Shown: positions 1 to 11,067 of the stretch, piece by piece
How positions within the stretch are numbered: position 1 is the first letter of the stretch
Layout: every line of letters begins with the position of its first letter
NCBI GenBank assembly: GCA_025267735.1
Contig: CM046303.1
Location: forward strand, 31,534,380 to 31,598,379
Length of the DNA: 64,000 bases
Origin: Mactra quadrangularis
Taxonomy: Eukaryota > Mollusca > Bivalvia > Venerida > Mactridae
Direction: 5' to 3'
The notes under the pieces: model-generated
Told to the model about the DNA's origin: nothing
Databases searched by the model: none
The model's input: the letters and a program-made list of their open reading frames with translations, nothing else
Translations under genes and position numbers: made by a program

Positions 1-120
1 AGTTCAAATCTTAAAGTCTAAAACTGCAATAAAAATGCAACATAGAGCTGGCTATCCAATGATTACCAGTCCAATGTCGTAACCACTTGGCCACACCCAC
101 TCCTGTATGATTTGTTAGAC
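1..120 (-). repeat. tRNA-like SINE head, partial
   Basis: Read on the minus strand, about 115 to 60 gives an A-box-like TGGCCAAGTGGTTA followed by a degenerate anticodon arm. A weak B-box-like match lies near position 10. The separation and degeneracy fit a tRNA-derived SINE cut by the window edge better than a functional tRNA gene. Confidence 0.35.
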
Positions 121-408
121 GTCATGATGAAACAAGATTGCTGTAGCATGTACTAGGTGTCATTTTTCTAGAACAATAGATGAGGCTGCCATACGGAAAT
201 GGTTTATATTTCAATTGATCTAGAAACAAGCCTATATACATGTTTTAGATGTATAATTATACATGTATGTATATCCATGTTTACCTTAGTCGTGTCTGCA
301 CATCCAATTACATGAAACTTCTCCATGGTTATACATAATTTGTATCATAGGACCCGCCATTCTAATTTGTCAGAAGTTTCTTTTGTTATTTAACATATTG
401 GTGTCTTT

Positions 409-520
409 TAGGGGTGTAACGGTTAACCGATATACCGGTTAATATTGCAATACGAGTTTTAATGGTTTTTAACTTGTTCGTTTTTCCTTGAACCGGTTTT
501 TGTAGTTAAGTGTCATACTG
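409..520 (+). mobile_element. hAT-like left terminus, solitary
   Basis: TAGGGGTGTAACGGTTAACC at 409 starts a run typical of hAT MITE ends, followed by ACCGGTTAATATTGC, which resembles the inner ends of the hAT elements at 33987 and 50636. I could not find a matching right end nearby, so this is a truncated or decayed copy. Confidence 0.4.
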
Positions 521-1164
521 CTTGTTTTTACCAGAATCTGATAGTTAAATGTTTAAACAAATGTTTAAATGAACTGAATACTTGAAATACTCTTACTGTG
601 CTTTTAAAGGTTTAACATTTATTCAATTGAAAGAAAAATATCTTCAAGAGTCTGCGTCAAACCACGCATTTTTCTAACATATAGACCATTTTACATTTGG
701 ATAAGAGATCGTTTGAAAATACCCATATGAGTGCTATGCTGATCCAATTTAGGACGAGGTACATGCATTAATTAATGCTTTGCATGTCTAAACGAAAAAC
801 AGGTACAAATCATTGCTGCCTCGTCAACTCCTTATTACTTTACTCTCTAGAATTGAAGTTACAAGGTTTTGACTATACTACAACATTTTGTTCTTAATAT
901 CAGAATACTGTACTAAAATATGGACTGTTAGCATAAACTCTACTGAGTACACTCCTTGTTTGTCAATGACATAAAAAGATTTTTGTATAGCTAATTCTAG
1001 CTGTTAGGAGTGTGTAGTGCTGATCTGGTAATTATCAGGAATTACAACTGTTTTAGTAATTACTTAGCTGAAGAAGAAGGAAGTGCTACATAATTACATT
1101 TATGGAACATTCTGATAGTGAAGTCAGAAATTACTAATTATTGTAATTTTCTTCCATGTTTGAT

Positions 1165-1380
1165 CTAACAATCCTAGCTCCAGTGGTTAGAATGGAATCT
1201 GATGATCGCCGAATTGATTCCTGGTTTCGAAATTATCATCAATCAAACAAATCCTGATTTATTTGTCATCTGCTGCTGTGAGATGCCCACAAACTTGGGT
1301 AGACAACAGGCGTCTAGATCATCTCATATCTGATCTATATTTAGGTTATAATATTTGAGAATAGTGTAAAATTTGTATCT
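1165..1380 (+). repeat. tRNA-derived SINE
   Basis: An A-box-like TAGCTCCAGTGGTTAGA is followed about 40 nt later by a B-box-like GGTTTCGAAATT. A non-tRNA body then runs to about 1380. The decayed B box implies an old copy. Confidence 0.45.
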
Positions 1381-1570
1381 GTATTAGGAGTAGTTATTAA
1401 TTAATGCCCCTTATGGCAGGGTTAAAGTTTTTAAATCCAGCTTTAATGTGGTTTCCACATTACATTTCTTGTCATTTTTTGAGATGGCTAATTAATTTGG
1501 AGGGAAGAACAAGGACAATTTTGTATTGTTGAAAAGAAAAGAATAATTTTCCTTACTTGGTTTAGTTTAA

Positions 1571-1720
1571 AGAATATTTGCAGACTTTGGTGTAAGATGA
1601 ATTTAAATTTCGCCTAGTGAGCTCAGAAAACATATCTCCAAGAGTGGCTAGTGAAAATTTTCATTTTCAAAGCTCAAGATTTGAATTAAAGAGATCGCAT
1701 TCCAAAGTTGACCAATATTC
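1571..1720. repeat. Foldback (long-hairpin) element, family F, copy 1
   Basis: Arms beginning GAATATTTGCAGACTTTGG and ending CCAAAGTTGACCAATATTC are inverted copies. Inner parts share GTGTAAGAT and GAGCTCAGAAAACAT with copies at 23060 and 46501. A palindromic GATGAAAATATAAAATTTTA block lies 130 bp downstream (1851-1880) and recurs next to copy 2. The 66-codon open frame here is inside the repeat and is not a gene. Confidence 0.6.
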
Positions 1721-2431
1721 TGTTTCTCTTGTACTTTTTATGTGTTCTGTGAAGATGTTTTACTCAAATGTAACACAGCATCATTTCTCTTTCAGGATGG
1801 CTTCATTTATATTCTAAAAAGATATAATTTTTAACTTATATTTTCACTACGATGAAAATATAAAATTTTATATTCCCATTGTATGTTTTTATCAAATAAC
1901 ACTGCATTTCACGGTAAAGCATGAAAGAAAAGTTCATGATGTTATTAAACGCTAAGGTTGGATGGATGTAAAAAACAAATGCGACATATTTTGTCACACA
2001 AGGCTTTTAATGTTAAAATCGACAAAAATTAGAAATAATTATATAATAATGTAATATGTTAAATTACTAATTAGTATTGATAGCCTTTGTTGGTTAAATA
2101 AGGAAATTGTTTGATCTGCATTTGTTTAATTAGGTATGAAATATTCATGGCAAGTTTAACCTTGTTGTGTTCATTGTTTAAACAAAGCTAAATTAATTAG
2201 ATAAGGAAATCATTAATGATTTGGTAGAAATTAATGTTTAAGCTGAAAACTAACCACATTAATCAAGGTTACAATGCCCGCAAGACTGTGGTAACTTGCT
2301 CTTTAACGACATGCTCTTACTACAGTCTTGCAGGCAACCCGCGATTTTCATCCTGTGGTTTTTAAAAGAATAGTTTCTTTGGTTGTTTTTTTTGTCTGGT
2401 TAGTTTTTTTGTATATTTTAATCTTATTCAG

Positions 2432-2900
2432 CTGTCCTGGCTAGCTCAGTTGGTAGCACACAAGTCTACTGATCAAAGGGTTGTTGGTTAAATTTCCGGG
2501 TGGGGCATACTTTCATCAAGTTTGGTCATGAAATATTTCTAAGGCTATTCTTTCTCCTACATCTGATGCTAAATCATGTAAAAAGGTTGTCAGTCACTGA
2601 CGAAAGTGTGCACCTTATAACAGCTAATTTCAGAGATTAAGCCTTTCCAGAAATGGTGACTTGTCGTGGGTTTGATTCCTGGGCAGGGCATACTTTCATG
2701 AAATTTAGTCATTCTCTCTCCTACCAATGATAATTATTATGTAGGGCAATTGTCAGTCACTGATGAAAGTACGTGCCTAGTCGTTGGTTAACAGCTAAAT
2801 CCAGAGATTTAGCCTTTCCAGGAGTGAGTAGGTGGACTGACCACTGTTATATGACCTATTCAATGTGTTGCTACGGTGTTAAACCCAAGAAAAACAAAAC
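2432..2900 (+). repeat. Two overlapping tRNA-derived SINEs (family A)
   Basis: The head CTGGCTAGCTCAGTTGGTAG at 2438 has a good A box and a poor B box. A body follows with CAGTCACTGACGAAAGT and a 3' block around AGCCTTTCCAG. A second B box (GGTTTGATTCCTGGGCAGGG near 2670) and a second body start at once and run to an A-rich tail at about 2900. The arrangement is a copy inserted in or joined to another copy. The same body occurs at 26284, 28038 and 28875. Confidence 0.75.
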
Positions 2901-4393
2901 AAAAAAACTTAAATGTTGTTTCACACCCTGACTTGTCATTGTTCATACTGATAAAATAATCCTCAGTAATCTTTTTATAAGATAAAAATAGAACTCATGT
3001 GGTCTTAGATTCTATATATTGAGCTTTCTTGTCACATTTTTTCCTGATTTAGCCTATGTTTGTCTAAATATATGAATTCTCTATGGGGATATAAGCTACT
3101 TTTCTCATGACATGATTTTTATTCATTCAATATTTTCTGGTATTTTAGTTAAAAGGGTGAAAAGATTTATTATTTAAAAGTCTTCACATATAGATGACAG
3201 AATGACTAAATGTCGTTCTATTTGAGGAACTTTTAATGTACTGGTATATTTATGTTGAATTTGGATATTTTTCATGTATGGATGAAGTTAAATAAGGTGT
3301 TTAATTATCCGTTATATTAGATTGAAGAAAGTTATAGTTAAGATAAGACAGTGTCTTTGTCTTAAAAAAAATGTCTTTTGTCTTACTAAGAAAGTTAAAA
3401 ATGTAGGAAAATCTCTAAATTGTTCTGGAAGTCATTTATACAAACTTTCATGGAATCAGACTTTGTATTGAAAAGATACCAGATAATGATGAATGATGAT
3501 TTTTGTATGATTTACAATAATGTCTGAAAAGTTGTCTAAATTTGACTCAATATAGATAAAAGAAGTTTTTTTTTATACAAAATTGAGATGATATTCTGGC
3601 CTTTAACATTGAACAAAAATTATGAAAATTTACCAACTATTACCAAAATTTCACTCTATCGGCACATATTAGGTCACTAGTAGCGTAATTGTGGCTTCAG
3701 TTTTCTGTTTGTAAAAAGATCAGAATGTTTAATGAATTACTTATTACGACAATTTAGTCTTTTTATGAAATGTCTCGAAAATTGGTATAATTCTCCAATA
3801 TTTTTTCACAGTTATGGAAGATCATCGTGCTAAAATTCCCAACTTGAAAGGTAGGGACTGTAGCAAAAAGTCTTAACTAATCTACGGTAAGCTAAAAAGC
3901 TGATGAGATTTTCCATCAAGATATCACTATGATACACTACTTATAACAGCATGGTCCCGGTGTATTAAAACCAAAGTTTGGGTTGGAGAGATTTATATAC
4001 ATTTGTATATAAAAAAACTGCAAGTTACTTATCTTGTAGGAGTGGACTCATTGAAACTGTATGAAATTTGAAGCCTAGTATGATGTATTATAAGTAATCT
4101 CTTCAAACATAGTGATGTTACCACTCCTTGCCAGCTGCTGTACATTACAAAACTGTTAGGTTACAGTTGTGAGTATTACTCACTTCCATTGGGAGAAGTT
4201 GATAAGTTAAGAATATCATTAATGATATCTCTAATCTGTGCTAGTCTTGTGCTAGATGACTTGAAATGTCCTTTCACATGATATATAAAGGATTGGAATG
4301 TCTTACTTTCAAACTGTGTTTAAAAATTTTATATAGATTTTATCAATGATATTTCTCTATTAAGGAACATGAGGAATTTACTAGACTTACTGC

Positions 4394-4462
4394 TGCTTAG
4401 CGCAAAACAGTCATTACTCATTCTTATTTTAGCTTGAGATACTAACTGTTTTGTGCTAAGCC
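4394..4462. repeat. Imperfect hairpin (stem about 17 bp)
   Basis: GCTTAGCGCAAAACAGT at about 4395 pairs with ACTGTTTTGTGCTAAGC ending at 4462, with one mismatch and a loop of about 33 nt. It is probably a small foldback element. There is no sign of a transcript. Confidence 0.5.
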
Positions 4463-6047
4463 CGCATAGTGTATTAGGATAGGATAGTCATGAGTGTAGA
4501 TACAGATCATCCCTATCAACAATTACCATTTCCTGTAGAAAGTTCAATTACATTTTTATTACCCCACCCACCCCTTATCTTTATTTTGTTTCATTGTTTA
4601 TTGTTAGTTTCCATTATCATGAGTATGCTGCAGTAAACTCCCATCTTGTACTTTGTACCTTCTGTCTGAAGAGTATTCTAGAACGTGACATTTTAATAAG
4701 TGTCATCCTATATGAGTCTAGGCTGCCCTCAATTTTTTTTACACTGTACGATTACTATACAAGTAAATGGGGTAATGGTAGTGTTTTATTGTACTAGACC
4801 GTACTTGGAAAAGTTAAACAATCAAATTCAAATTGTAAAAACCTTGCTTGACTGAGTATATCCATCCTTTATTTGTACACGCTTGTGCTACATAAGAGTC
4901 TAACCCATACCAACTAATTTCAAGGCACGGTCGGAGCCCAATACTCGTACCATTTAACCCCGCGTAAAACCAAGTATACCTTATAGGAACCATGTCCCCA
5001 ACTGTGTTCTGTGTGAGACACGCTTTAAAAGCTCATTAGACTATCATGTTAGCAAAAGTCTTGTTTATAATTATCATAATATTATTTTAAGTCTTAATAT
5101 ACTGTTACATATAAGTAGCTTAGTGAAATATGTAACAGTATTTTGGAGTAGTTTTAATATTAAGAATTTTGTTTAGATTTCAAGTATGCTTAACTTTAAA
5201 GCTGATTTAAATGTCACATGTAATACACAAGTGATTATGAAGGCAAGTTTTACCTATATGATAATGTCTTTCTTTACTTTAACCTTTCTTTCAAGATGGT
5301 TATCTTGGGATTACTGAAAATATTAATAACTGACTTAATGGTTTCTATTTCATACTGTTACTTAGCTTTTATCCTAGGTTTTAGGATTTTCAATATAACA
5401 CTGTTCATTTATTTCAGTGTAAGCAGAAATTAATGATTTTAAAATACAGTGCCACCCCAAAAGTAATTTGACAAAATCCTGTTTTAAGGACAAACTGATT
5501 AACTTTTAACAGTCATTGCCTCAAACCACTAGCCCAGAGCATGAGGCCCAGTAAAAATAGATTCTGGCTTGAGAAAATTAATTATTTCATATGGTTGAGC
5601 TTGTTAATAGTTTAGCTGTTTTATTATTTATAATGTTTATATTACAGAATTAATCAGGCTAGTTTTTGAGAAAATTGAAAGACATAACTGCGCCGAAAAA
5701 AATGGAACTTACAAAACATTTAATATAAGAACAAGGTTTCCGCAGTAAACAACTTTCTTTTACATGTTTTCTTACTGTATTCAATCAGAAAGCACCTGCC
5801 ATTGTAAAATGACAAGAAAATATTAATAGAATCTAACAAATGACCAGCTTGATGTCTGAATGTCATTGATTTCTTTCAATGGTGATGATTCTCTTATAAA
5901 ATAAGAATTTCTATTTTTAATGGAATTTTATGGCTGATTAAACTTCTGTGCATGTCTTTATAGATTAAATATGGTTTCAGCTTTTGCGAATTTCAATTTG
6001 ACCTTTTCTTAAAATCAGGCTAAAATATGTCTATAAAAAAGTACCAT

Positions 6048-6300
6048 CTCAGCTCGCATTACAAAAATAGTGCCATGTCTAGTCCCATGACAAAGAAGTG
6101 CCATACTTGCTCACATGACAATAAGAGTGCCATACTGGCTCACATGACAATAAGAGTGCCATGCTGGCTTACATGACAAAAAAGTGCCATACTGGCTCAC
6201 ATGGCAATAAAAGTGTCATACTGGCTCACATGACAAAAAAGTGCATGCTGGCCCACATGACATAAAGAGAGTATGCTACTGGCTCACATGAAATAAGAGC
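6048..6300 (+). repeat. 29-bp tandem repeat, about 8 copies
   Basis: The unit reads GTGCCATACTGGCTCACATG followed by ACAATAAGA. Copies start near 6070, 6099, 6128, 6157, 6186 and 6215 and diverge at both edges. It lies in intronic DNA upstream of the CNOT6 exons. Confidence 0.9.
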
Positions 6301-6882
6301 GCTGTATTTAGTCACATATATATCCCAGAGAGAAATGATCATTTTATAAAAGTAGAAAATAACTGTTAATAATTGCCATTTTTTGTGATAATTCATTTTC
6401 TAGTTTTTATAGACAAACTAATAATCATCATTGGTGTGTTTATAAAAATCAATTGTACATCAGTGTATACATGTATTATATTATTGCATCCTTTGATCAC
6501 AGATAGAATGCACTGTGATTTATATAATTGTTGTTTTTGTTTAAACACAAGTTTGTTAATTAAATTAGTAAAACATTGTTTTCGGTGTGGTTAAATTAAA
6601 ATGAGCAAATAATTAATCATTTACGATTTGTGTTGTAGTTACAAAATTAATGTGAAATTGATGGTTAAATGGTAAAATAATTTTGAAATTGCAATTAAAT
6701 TTTTTGTGTTTGAAATTTTATACTTTGTTTTTTCCCCTTCCCATTTATGTCTCATTGGCACATGTTAGATTAAATAAGTTTCATCATATGAAGAATGATG
6801 TGATGTTGGTTATTAATATTTTATTAATAAAACTTAACTTTATAATCACCTGTGTATTACAAGTGGTTTTAATGCAGTACAA

Positions 6883-7110
6883 GCGCCGTGGCCTAGTGGT
6901 TAGCATGTCTGACTTTGAATCCAGAGATCGCGGGTTCGAGCCCGGTCGTGGTTGGTCATACCCTATACATGAGTTGTCCGCCTTGTGGTAGGGTAAGTTA
7001 TTACTGGTGATAGAAAAGTGTCCAGGAAACCTATAGTAGGAAGAGCTGGCTGTTGTATATATAACCTTAATATGTGTTGAATATGATGTTAAAAACCAAT
7101 TTAAAAAAAA
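6883..7110 (+). repeat. tRNA-derived SINE (family C) with 11-bp target-site duplication
   Basis: The tRNA-like head has an A box in TGGCCTAGTGGTTAGCATG and a B box GGGTTCGAGCCC. A body follows, then a short A tail. It is flanked by perfect direct repeats ATGCAGTACAA at 6872-6882 and 7111-7121, which is direct evidence of LINE-type retroposition. The well-kept A and B boxes suggest a fairly young copy. A second copy is on the minus strand at 42818-43033. Confidence 0.92.
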
Positions 7111-8726
7111 ATGCAGTACAAACCTTAATTTCAGGATTTCTATAATAATTAGGATAACAACTTTTTTTAACGAGATTACTCATTTGGATACAAATCCAAT
7201 CTTCCACATGTGTTGATTACAATGGAACAAATGAAGTTACAATATTTATGATAAGTTAAGCAAAATGATACAAAGTCACGCAAGTCTGAAATAAAAGAAA
7301 ACATCACTAAAAGAACTGGGTTTTTTTCTGAAATAGCACCGTCATTAGGTATAAACTGCCTTTGTTCTGTTAATTTAACTTCCGAGTGATTCTCTTCTGA
7401 AAAAAAATAACTAAAGTGATTGAATCAGCAGAAATACTATCTTGAAAAGACAACTGAGGTTTGCTTGTTATGTTAGGATGACATATAATATCCCACACAA
7501 ATTGTTTTAAAGTTTTCTTCTCCATAATTGCTTTAATTGATATCAATTGAAGATGACATTAAATATTTACCTGATTGATACTAAAAACTACCCTTGAACT
7601 TTAATTGGATATACATGTATAGTATATATATCCTGTCAAGTCAGTACCATCTGAATCTGTGAACTTAAAGCCACTATATGAAGATAATATTCATTAACAG
7701 TAGACTACGCTCCCCTCGCAGCTCAGTGAATGCATTACATTCACCCGCTGCCTTAAAACGTGTCCATTTATGATATTGACCTTTACTATGAACCTTGGAA
7801 CGACCAATGAAAGTTTACCAAATTCCAATTCAGCTAAAAAAATTTATACGCATTTGTATTGGTTGAAAGTGTAAACAACGCCTTATATGGTATGATCATA
7901 CTAGTGACGAATGCAACCTCGTATGACGTCATATATAGCCTGGCTACACTTTGTATTTAAGTTCAAAAAGTTGCTCTATGTTTTCAGTTAAAAGATCAGA
8001 AATACATGTTTTAAAAGATCAATGTTTACTATCATTTTTGTTAATTTTCCATAATCTAACTAATGCAAAACTGTCCAACATCTTTGCATTTCGACATTTT
8101 GAAATTACAAGCGTGAGAATTTTTTGCATCTATTTTTAAAAAACACGTGACAGTCATGCGATTTAAATGTTTATGTGTCTCTGTCTAAAAATAGAAATAT
8201 CAGTTTGTTTGTGGTATTTTAGCAGAGGTAGAAAGTGAACGAGTGAATCTTTCGAACAAATGCATAGGAGAGTAACAGTAGACTTGAAAACTGTTTTACA
8301 ACCATGAAGTCATCAAAAAATAACATGTATTAGAGATACAATAAACAGTGTAAACCATTCTGCTTTCTATGTATTTAAAGTGACTGAGTAGTAGGGTCCA
8401 TGTTAGACTTGCTTAGTCTGCTTTCTATGTTTAAGTTTGACCAAGTGTCCATTTCTTAAAAAAGTGGGATACCTGATACCTGATCCTTAATTAAGTTTTA
8501 AAGCTTAATTATGTACTTCATAGTAAGTTTTTTTCTATAACATGACTTCATCTGAAACATACCATGGTCAAAACATTAGAGGTGTTTGAAATAAGTAAAC
8601 AGTGTTAAAACAGGTTACTTTTAATAATGGGGCTTTAATAGTGGAGTTGTCATAATATAAGAACAAAACAAGCATTTGGAACTTAAAATCCTCAAAATAA
8701 TTGCATGCTTTTGTAATAAATAATGA

Positions 8727-8949
8727 GGCCACAACAAGTTGATGATATGTTCTAGGGATTTTTCTAGAAAAAAATGGGGCGAGCGAGCGAAGAAAATTTT
8801 TTTTTTTAAATCTTAATGCAGTTGCTTTATATAGCGGTTTGACCAAATTTTTATGAGGGAGCGAGGAAATAAAAATATATTTTTTGTAAAAACCGTCAAA
8901 ATTAAGGTGTGAGCGAATCCATAGAACATATGATCAATTTGTTGTGGCC
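8727..8949. mobile_element. PIF/Harbinger-like MITE, copy 1
   Basis: The terminal inverted repeats begin GGCCACAACAAGTTGATGAT and extend past 25 bp. The flanks carry the 3-bp direct repeat TGA (8724-8726 and 8950-8952). The interior contains GCGAGCGAGCGAAG and a poly-T run. A copy in the opposite orientation is at 38699-38910. A T-N-A duplication of 3 bp is typical of PIF/Harbinger; the superfamily call is an inference from that. No transposase is encoded. Confidence 0.82.
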
Positions 8950-9692
8950 TGATGATCTAAAAAAAACTGTAGCATAACTTTATTGTACATGTATTTCAAA
9001 GGTTTTGCACAAAACAAGTCTGCATCCATCTATATGTTTACTTAGCTAGACTAAATTGCGCTGACACATCAATTTCTTTTCTGACAGTTTTTTCAACATT
9101 TTTCTTAAAACTACATGCAGTTACCATGCCAACATTGAGGTGTATTTTAATTTTGTATCTTATTTTGTACAATAACATTACTTCATTGCGTGGTTTCTTT
9201 GTTGCTGTTTTTCTGCATCATGTAGAAATTTGATATTAGAATTGTACAATCTTTTATGTGGGTATTATAAAATGAAACATTATGAATTTTAATGGGAGTT
9301 GATTATTGTAAAAATGTTCATTTACTTCTTGTTTACGTGATGACTAGAATAGTCAACTGTCTTTTATTACATTGTTTTCTAGCTTGTTTTATGTAATTAA
9401 AAGTAATATTATATTATAGTGATGGTGATTTTATGTTATTTTGATATCTAATTCCATAATTTGTCATAATTGAACAACTACTTCTAAAGAATATGTTTTT
9501 ATAATTACATTACTTTTTTCAACTGATTGATGGACCAACAAGAATTATAACAAAATTATTGTAATTTCAAGAGTATTATTTTTAATTGCTGGTGATTATT
9601 ATGAAATTAGAAATAAGGTCAAATAGGAAGAAGATGATACATATGGTAATAAGGTTAACTAGTATTTCCTTTCTTGATTTGATATCTCTAAA

Positions 9693-10555
9693 ATTTGGGC
9701 TTCATGCCAGTAAATATGTGAACTTGACATCAGTAGATATTTGGGCTTGACATCTGTTGATACTTGGGCTTCATGTCAGTAAAAATTTGGGCTTGATATC
9801 AGTGGATATTTGGGCTTCATGTCAGTAAAAATTTGGGCTTGATATCAGTGGATATTTGGGCTTCATGTCAGTAAATATTTGGGCTTGATATCAGTAAATA
9901 TTTGGGCTTCATGTCAGTAAATATTTGGGCTTGACATCAGTGGATATTTGGGCTTCATGTCAGTAAATATTTGGGCTTGATATCAGTAGATATTTGGGCT
10001 TCATGTCAGTAAATATTTGGGCTTGATATCAGTAGATATTTGGGTTTCATGTCAGTAAATATTTGGGCTTGATATCAGTAGATATTTGGGTTTCATGTCA
10101 GTAAATATTTGGGCTTGATATCAGTAGATATTTGGGTTTCATGTCAGTAAATATTTGGGCTTGATATCAGTAGATATTTGGGTTTCATGTCAGTAAATAT
10201 GTGAACATGACATCTGTAGATATTTCAGCTTCATGTCAGCATGTCAGTAGATATTTGGGCTTGATATCAGTAATTATTTGGGCTTTATGTCATTAAAAAT
10301 TTGGACGTGATATCTGAAGATATTTGGGCTTTATGTCAGTAAATATGTGAACTTGACATCAGTAAATATTTGGGCTTTATGTCAGTAAATATGTGAACTT
10401 GACATCAGTAAATATTTGGGCTTTATGTCAGTAAATATATGAACTTGACATCAATAGATATTTGGACTTTATATCAGTAAATCTTTGGACTTGATATCAG
10501 TACATACTTGGGCTTGATATCAGTTAATACTTGGATTTGATATCAGTAATATTCA
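9693..10555 (+). repeat. Minisatellite, 23-bp monomers in a 46-bp dimer
   Basis: Two alternating monomers, TATTTGGGCTTGATATCAGT plus AGA and TATTTGGGTTTCATGTCAGT plus AAA, repeat for about 860 bp (about 37 monomers). Central dimers are nearly identical while the edges diverge, which is the pattern of unequal exchange. The array ends about 280 bp before the CNOT6 exon at 10834. Confidence 0.95.
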
Positions 10556-10664
10556 AGCTTTGTTTACATTTATATTTTCCTTTGTTTGTGAATATTTTCC
10601 TTTTTTAAGGTGCATTACCATAATGATGTGTCTATATTTTTGTATTCTTTATAGTTGTTATATT

Positions 10665-10830
10665 GTGTTTATTTGCATATATTTTCTATATATGTGTACT
10701 TTTGGCTATTTTAATGTGGTCTACCATAATGATTTGTGTACATTTTCTATATTTGTGTATATTTTCTATATTTGTGTTTATTTACTATATTTGTGTATAT
10801 TTTCTATATATGTGTATTTTTGTCTATTTT
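10665..10830 (+). repeat. T-rich tandem repeat forming the polypyrimidine region of a CNOT6 acceptor
   Basis: A unit of about 20 bp (TATATTTTCTATATTTGTG) repeats up to the acceptor at 10832-10833. The two short open frames over this stretch are low-complexity Phe/Tyr/Ile/Cys peptides and not genes. Confidence 0.75.
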
Positions 10831-10833
10831 AAG

Positions 10834-11067
10834 GTGGACTTCCTCCAGAGGACAAGATAAAACAACCGTTATTGATAACAACAGCTCACATGCATTGGGA
10901 CCCAGAATATTCTGATGTTAAACTGATCCAAACAATGATGTTGATGTCAGAATTAAAGAAAGTTGTAGAAGAAAGTTATCAGGTTATTAGACCAGATGAA
11001 CAAATGATAGATTGCAACTCTATACCAATGATACTCTGTGGTGATCTCAACTCTTTACCAGAATCAG
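10834..11067 (+). CDS. CNOT6: CNOT6 exon with HMHWDPEYSD block and D-x-N catalytic motif
   Basis: The acceptor is ttttaag|GT at 10832-10833 and the donor is CAG|gtgag after 11067. The first two bases complete a codon begun in an exon outside this window. The exon then reads GLPPEDKIKQPLL, followed by ITTAHMHWDPEYSDVKL. Near its end SIPMILCGDLNSLPESG supplies the Asp and Asn that coordinate metal and substrate in CCR4-type nucleases. It ends in phase 1. An alternative acceptor a few codons inside (ccag|AGG) exists, but using it would remove the residues that align with relatives. The upstream polypyrimidine region is a T-rich tandem repeat, which is unusual. Confidence 0.94.

Noticed and set aside
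6683..6991. 102-codon + strand frame
   Set aside because: Its second half is the tRNA-like head of a SINE with defined target-site duplications, and the rest is AT-rich with no domain.
1..10833. Earlier CNOT6 exons (catalytic Glu region, leucine-rich repeats)
   Set aside because: I looked for the expected motifs on the + strand and saw none with splice sites, so I do not place any exon here, though a very short one could be missed.
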